A stretch of 8,804 nt of DNA, taken from NCBI GenBank assembly GCA_021812865.1, contig JAKAMP010000087.1, positions 1 to 8,804 of the forward strand, in the 5' to 3' direction. Every line of letters begins with the position of its first letter. Position 1 is the stretch's first letter. This document shows, piece after piece, positions 7,362 to 8,804 of this stretch. Below the pieces are notes generated by a model. The model ran no database searches, had not been told where the DNA came from, and worked only from the letters and a program-made list of their open reading frames with translations. Source of the DNA: Bacteroidota bacterium (GTDB taxonomy: Bacteria > Bacteroidota > Bacteroidia > Bacteroidales > JAAYUG01). A program made the translations under genes and the position numbers.

Positions 7362-7405
7362 ATGTCGCAGGCCGGCGCCGGTTCACCAGCGCTGACCTGC
7401 GACAT
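7362..7405 (-). terminator. Intrinsic terminator of the C1 peptidase gene
   Basis: ATGTCGCAGG (7362-7371) and CCTGCGACAT (7396-7405) are perfect 10-base inverted repeats. Inside them, after a one-base mismatch on each side, CGGCGC pairs with GCGCTG (six pairs, one G-U). After another mismatch, GG pairs with CC around a TTCA loop. The 44 bases thus fold into a long symmetric hairpin. On the minus strand it is followed at once by AATTTTTAT, a U-rich tail, and it begins 21 bases after the peptidase stop codon. It should end the C1 peptidase transcript before guaA. Confidence 0.8.
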
Positions 7406-7426
7406 TCAAACCCATATTTCAGCAGG

Positions 7427-8671
7427 TTATTTGCTGAATTTTGACAGAAGGTCTTTTACCATGTCTTTATGGACGGTAAAATCCATTATTTTCAGTTTCA
7501 CATAATCTTCGGAGAAGAAGTAGAAGCCGAATTCAGGAGCTTTCTCGTCGTTGTTTTTTGATCCCGCGCCAGAATCCTTGATCAGATACCAGTCCTTGCC
7601 GTCTTTTTCAGTATAGCCCACCAGGTGCATGCCATGGTCATCGGAGGTGGTGCCATTTGAAAATCTGAATTGCCGTGCATCATCATCAATATACACCGAA
7701 GGTATATCGAAGGTAGGAATGATGGCGCACTGGGTTTCCCTGTTCAGTCCGGGTTCTGAAACATCGCCGCCTATAACCATTGAATATCCTTTCCTGATGG
7801 CATTTTTCAAGGCTGTCATGTAATCGCTCAGGGGCACATTGTAATAATCCTTGCTGTGCCACCAGTTATCGGGGACTTTGTATTCCACCTGCTGCCAGAA
7901 GGGTTCCTGTTCGTAAGATAAAATGTCAACATAGTCATCGAGGTTCAATTTCATCACATCGGTGAAAAACTGTTTCGGCGAATAGGTTTTGCCGTTCCAG
8001 TTGAACTGTACAGGAGGTTCTCCCATGTAATGGTTCATGATGGCCTTGATGGTAGCCAAATTTTCTTCTTCATTCCATGCGCTGTTCTTCTGGACTGAGG
8101 TAAGATAATTCTTCATTTCATTGAACATGGCATCATGATCGTAGAATTTATGACCTGCCGGCAGACCGGTATAGGCTGATTCGGGAACAACGCCATACTG
8201 CCTCCAGATTCGTGACACGGCATTGGATTCTGAACCCTGGTCGAACAAGGAGTTGCCGCGTTCATGAACAAAACGGCGCGCTTTCTCGACATATTCCCAA
8301 TAAACAGTGTACATTTCTGAAAGCTTGATCTTCTGTCCGGATAGCCGGTAAATCTCCGATTCGAAATATGAAGTGGTGGAGAAGCACCAGCATGTGCCGG
8401 TATTTCCTTGTGATATAGGAGGATTGAACCAGCCGATGGTTTTGTATAGTTTCACCTTGTTTGGAAGATCGAGCCCGGATTGATCAACTTCGAAACGCTT
8501 CATCATCACCCTGGGTGATTGCTGAACTTCCACTCCCCTAATATCCTTCAGGATGTAGTTTTCGTAAAATCCCGGCTTATAGCTCCGGAATACAGCCTTG
8601 TTGCGATCTTGTGCGTAAGTGATTGATAACAATAAAATTAACGCACCCAATACCATCCAAATCCTTTTCAT
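7427..8671 (-). CDS. Secreted C1 (papain-fold) family cysteine peptidase, bleomycin-hydrolase-like
   Basis: This 414-residue protein has a signal peptide (MKRIWMVLGALILLLSITYAQ, cleavage probably near residue 20) and no lipobox, so it is exported as a soluble protein. The papain-type active site is clear. Gln88 and Cys94 lie in SQGNTGTCWCFS with papain spacing, and His346 lies in DDHGMHLVGY, matching the HAVxxVGY region. About 250 residues separate Cys and His, far more than in papain and closer to bleomycin hydrolase/aminopeptidase C (C1B). The third catalytic position, Asn in the usual NSWG, is Asp366 here (LIKDSGAGS), and the following Trp is missing. Activity is likely but may be altered. 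Natural substrates are unknown; a role in peptide breakdown in the periplasm or outside the cell is an inference. The gene has its own terminator and probably forms its own transcript or ends the one entering from the right. Confidence 0.88.
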   Translation of the reverse strand: MKRIWMVLGALILLLSITYAQDRNKAVFRSYKPGFYENYILKDIRGVEVQQSPRVMMKRFEVDQSGLDLPNKVKLYKTIGWFNPPISQGNTGTCWCFSTTSYFESEIYRLSGQKIKLSEMYTVYWEYVEKARRFVHERGNSLFDQGSESNAVSRIWRQYGVVPESAYTGLPAGHKFYDHDAMFNEMKNYLTSVQKNSAWNEEENLATIKAIMNHYMGEPPVQFNWNGKTYSPKQFFTDVMKLNLDDYVDILSYEQEPFWQQVEYKVPDNWWHSKDYYNVPLSDYMTALKNAIRKGYSMVIGGDVSEPGLNRETQCAIIPTFDIPSVYIDDDARQFRFSNGTTSDDHGMHLVGYTEKDGKDWYLIKDSGAGSKNNDEKAPEFGFYFFSEDYVKLKIMDFTVHKDMVKDLLSKFSK

Positions 8672-8693
8672 AAGCTAAATATTTTAGAATCAA

Positions 8694-8725
8694 TAAAAGT
8701 AGCTGTTATTTATTATTGAGAGCAA
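8694..8725 (-). promoter_or_regulatory. Weak candidate promoter for the C1 peptidase gene
   Basis: On the minus strand, TTGC (8725-8722) is followed after 20 bases by TACTTTTA (8701-8694), which matches TAnnTTTG in all but the last base. The surrounding 79-base gap (8672-8750) is AT-rich and holds no gene. The -33 part is poor, so this is only a candidate. Confidence 0.22.
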
Positions 8726-8750
8726 CAATTTGAATGAATTCCCTGATATA

Positions 8751-8804
8751 TTAGCGTTTTAGGCGTGTCTGTTCAATTCTGAAGGTATCGCCGTCTTCCA
8801 CCAC
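8751..8804 (-). CDS. Probable 3' end of an unidentified gene (truncated by window edge)
   Basis: From the right edge the minus strand reads VVEDGDTFRIEQTRLKR and then TAA, 17 codons without an internal stop. The composition, with charged residues and a basic end, is plausible for a protein C terminus. The reading frame ends 79 bases before the peptidase start, a normal gene spacing in this window. The piece is too short to name a family. Confidence 0.4.
   Translation of the reverse strand: MVEDGDTFRIEQTRLKR

Overview
The window looks like chromosomal DNA of a Bacteroidota member, probably Bacteroidales-like. Three things support this. The best promoter has the Bacteroidota layout, TTTG followed 18 nt later by TATATTTG. 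Most genes lack a clear Shine-Dalgarno sequence. The protein set is also typical of the phylum: a long ABCG-like transporter with a CxxCGNVNPEQ motif, a stand-alone SiaB/SiaC pair, an S41 carboxy-terminal protease and a secreted C1 peptidase. No tRNA, rRNA, CRISPR array, insertion sequence or phage gene was seen. Coding density is high and no gene-free stretch exceeds about 200 bases.

Layout, left to right. (1) The 3' part of a large ABC transporter gene lies on the + strand (2-1630) and enters from the left edge. It converges with the minus-strand genes that fill the rest of the window. (2) siaB (2113-2661) and siaC (1710-2090) form a two-gene unit encoding a kinase and its phosphorylatable partner, behind a good Bacteroidota promoter (2722-2751). 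(3) A likely four-gene unit, transcribed leftward, contains guaA (5728-7257), an S41 protease (4043-5689), pnuC (3420-4019) and a NadR-type ribosylnicotinamide kinase (2860-3453). Its gaps are 38 nt, 23 nt and a 34-nt overlap. (4) A secreted papain-fold peptidase (7427-8671) is closed by a strong nested-hairpin terminator (7362-7405), which separates it from guaA. (5) The last bases probably carry the 3' end of one more minus-strand gene (8751-8804).

Functionally, PnuC and the kinase form a complete nicotinamide riboside salvage step: uptake, then trapping as NMN. They share a transcript with GMP synthetase and an envelope protease, and the link to those two is probably only positional. SiaB and SiaC make up the core of a partner switch whose phosphatase and output are not in the window. 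Most of the region is conserved housekeeping and envelope biology, and I see no clearly new multi-gene system. The points most worth a second look are the orphan SiaBC switch, the altered third catalytic position of the C1 peptidase, and the very long extracytoplasmic loop of the ABC transporter.
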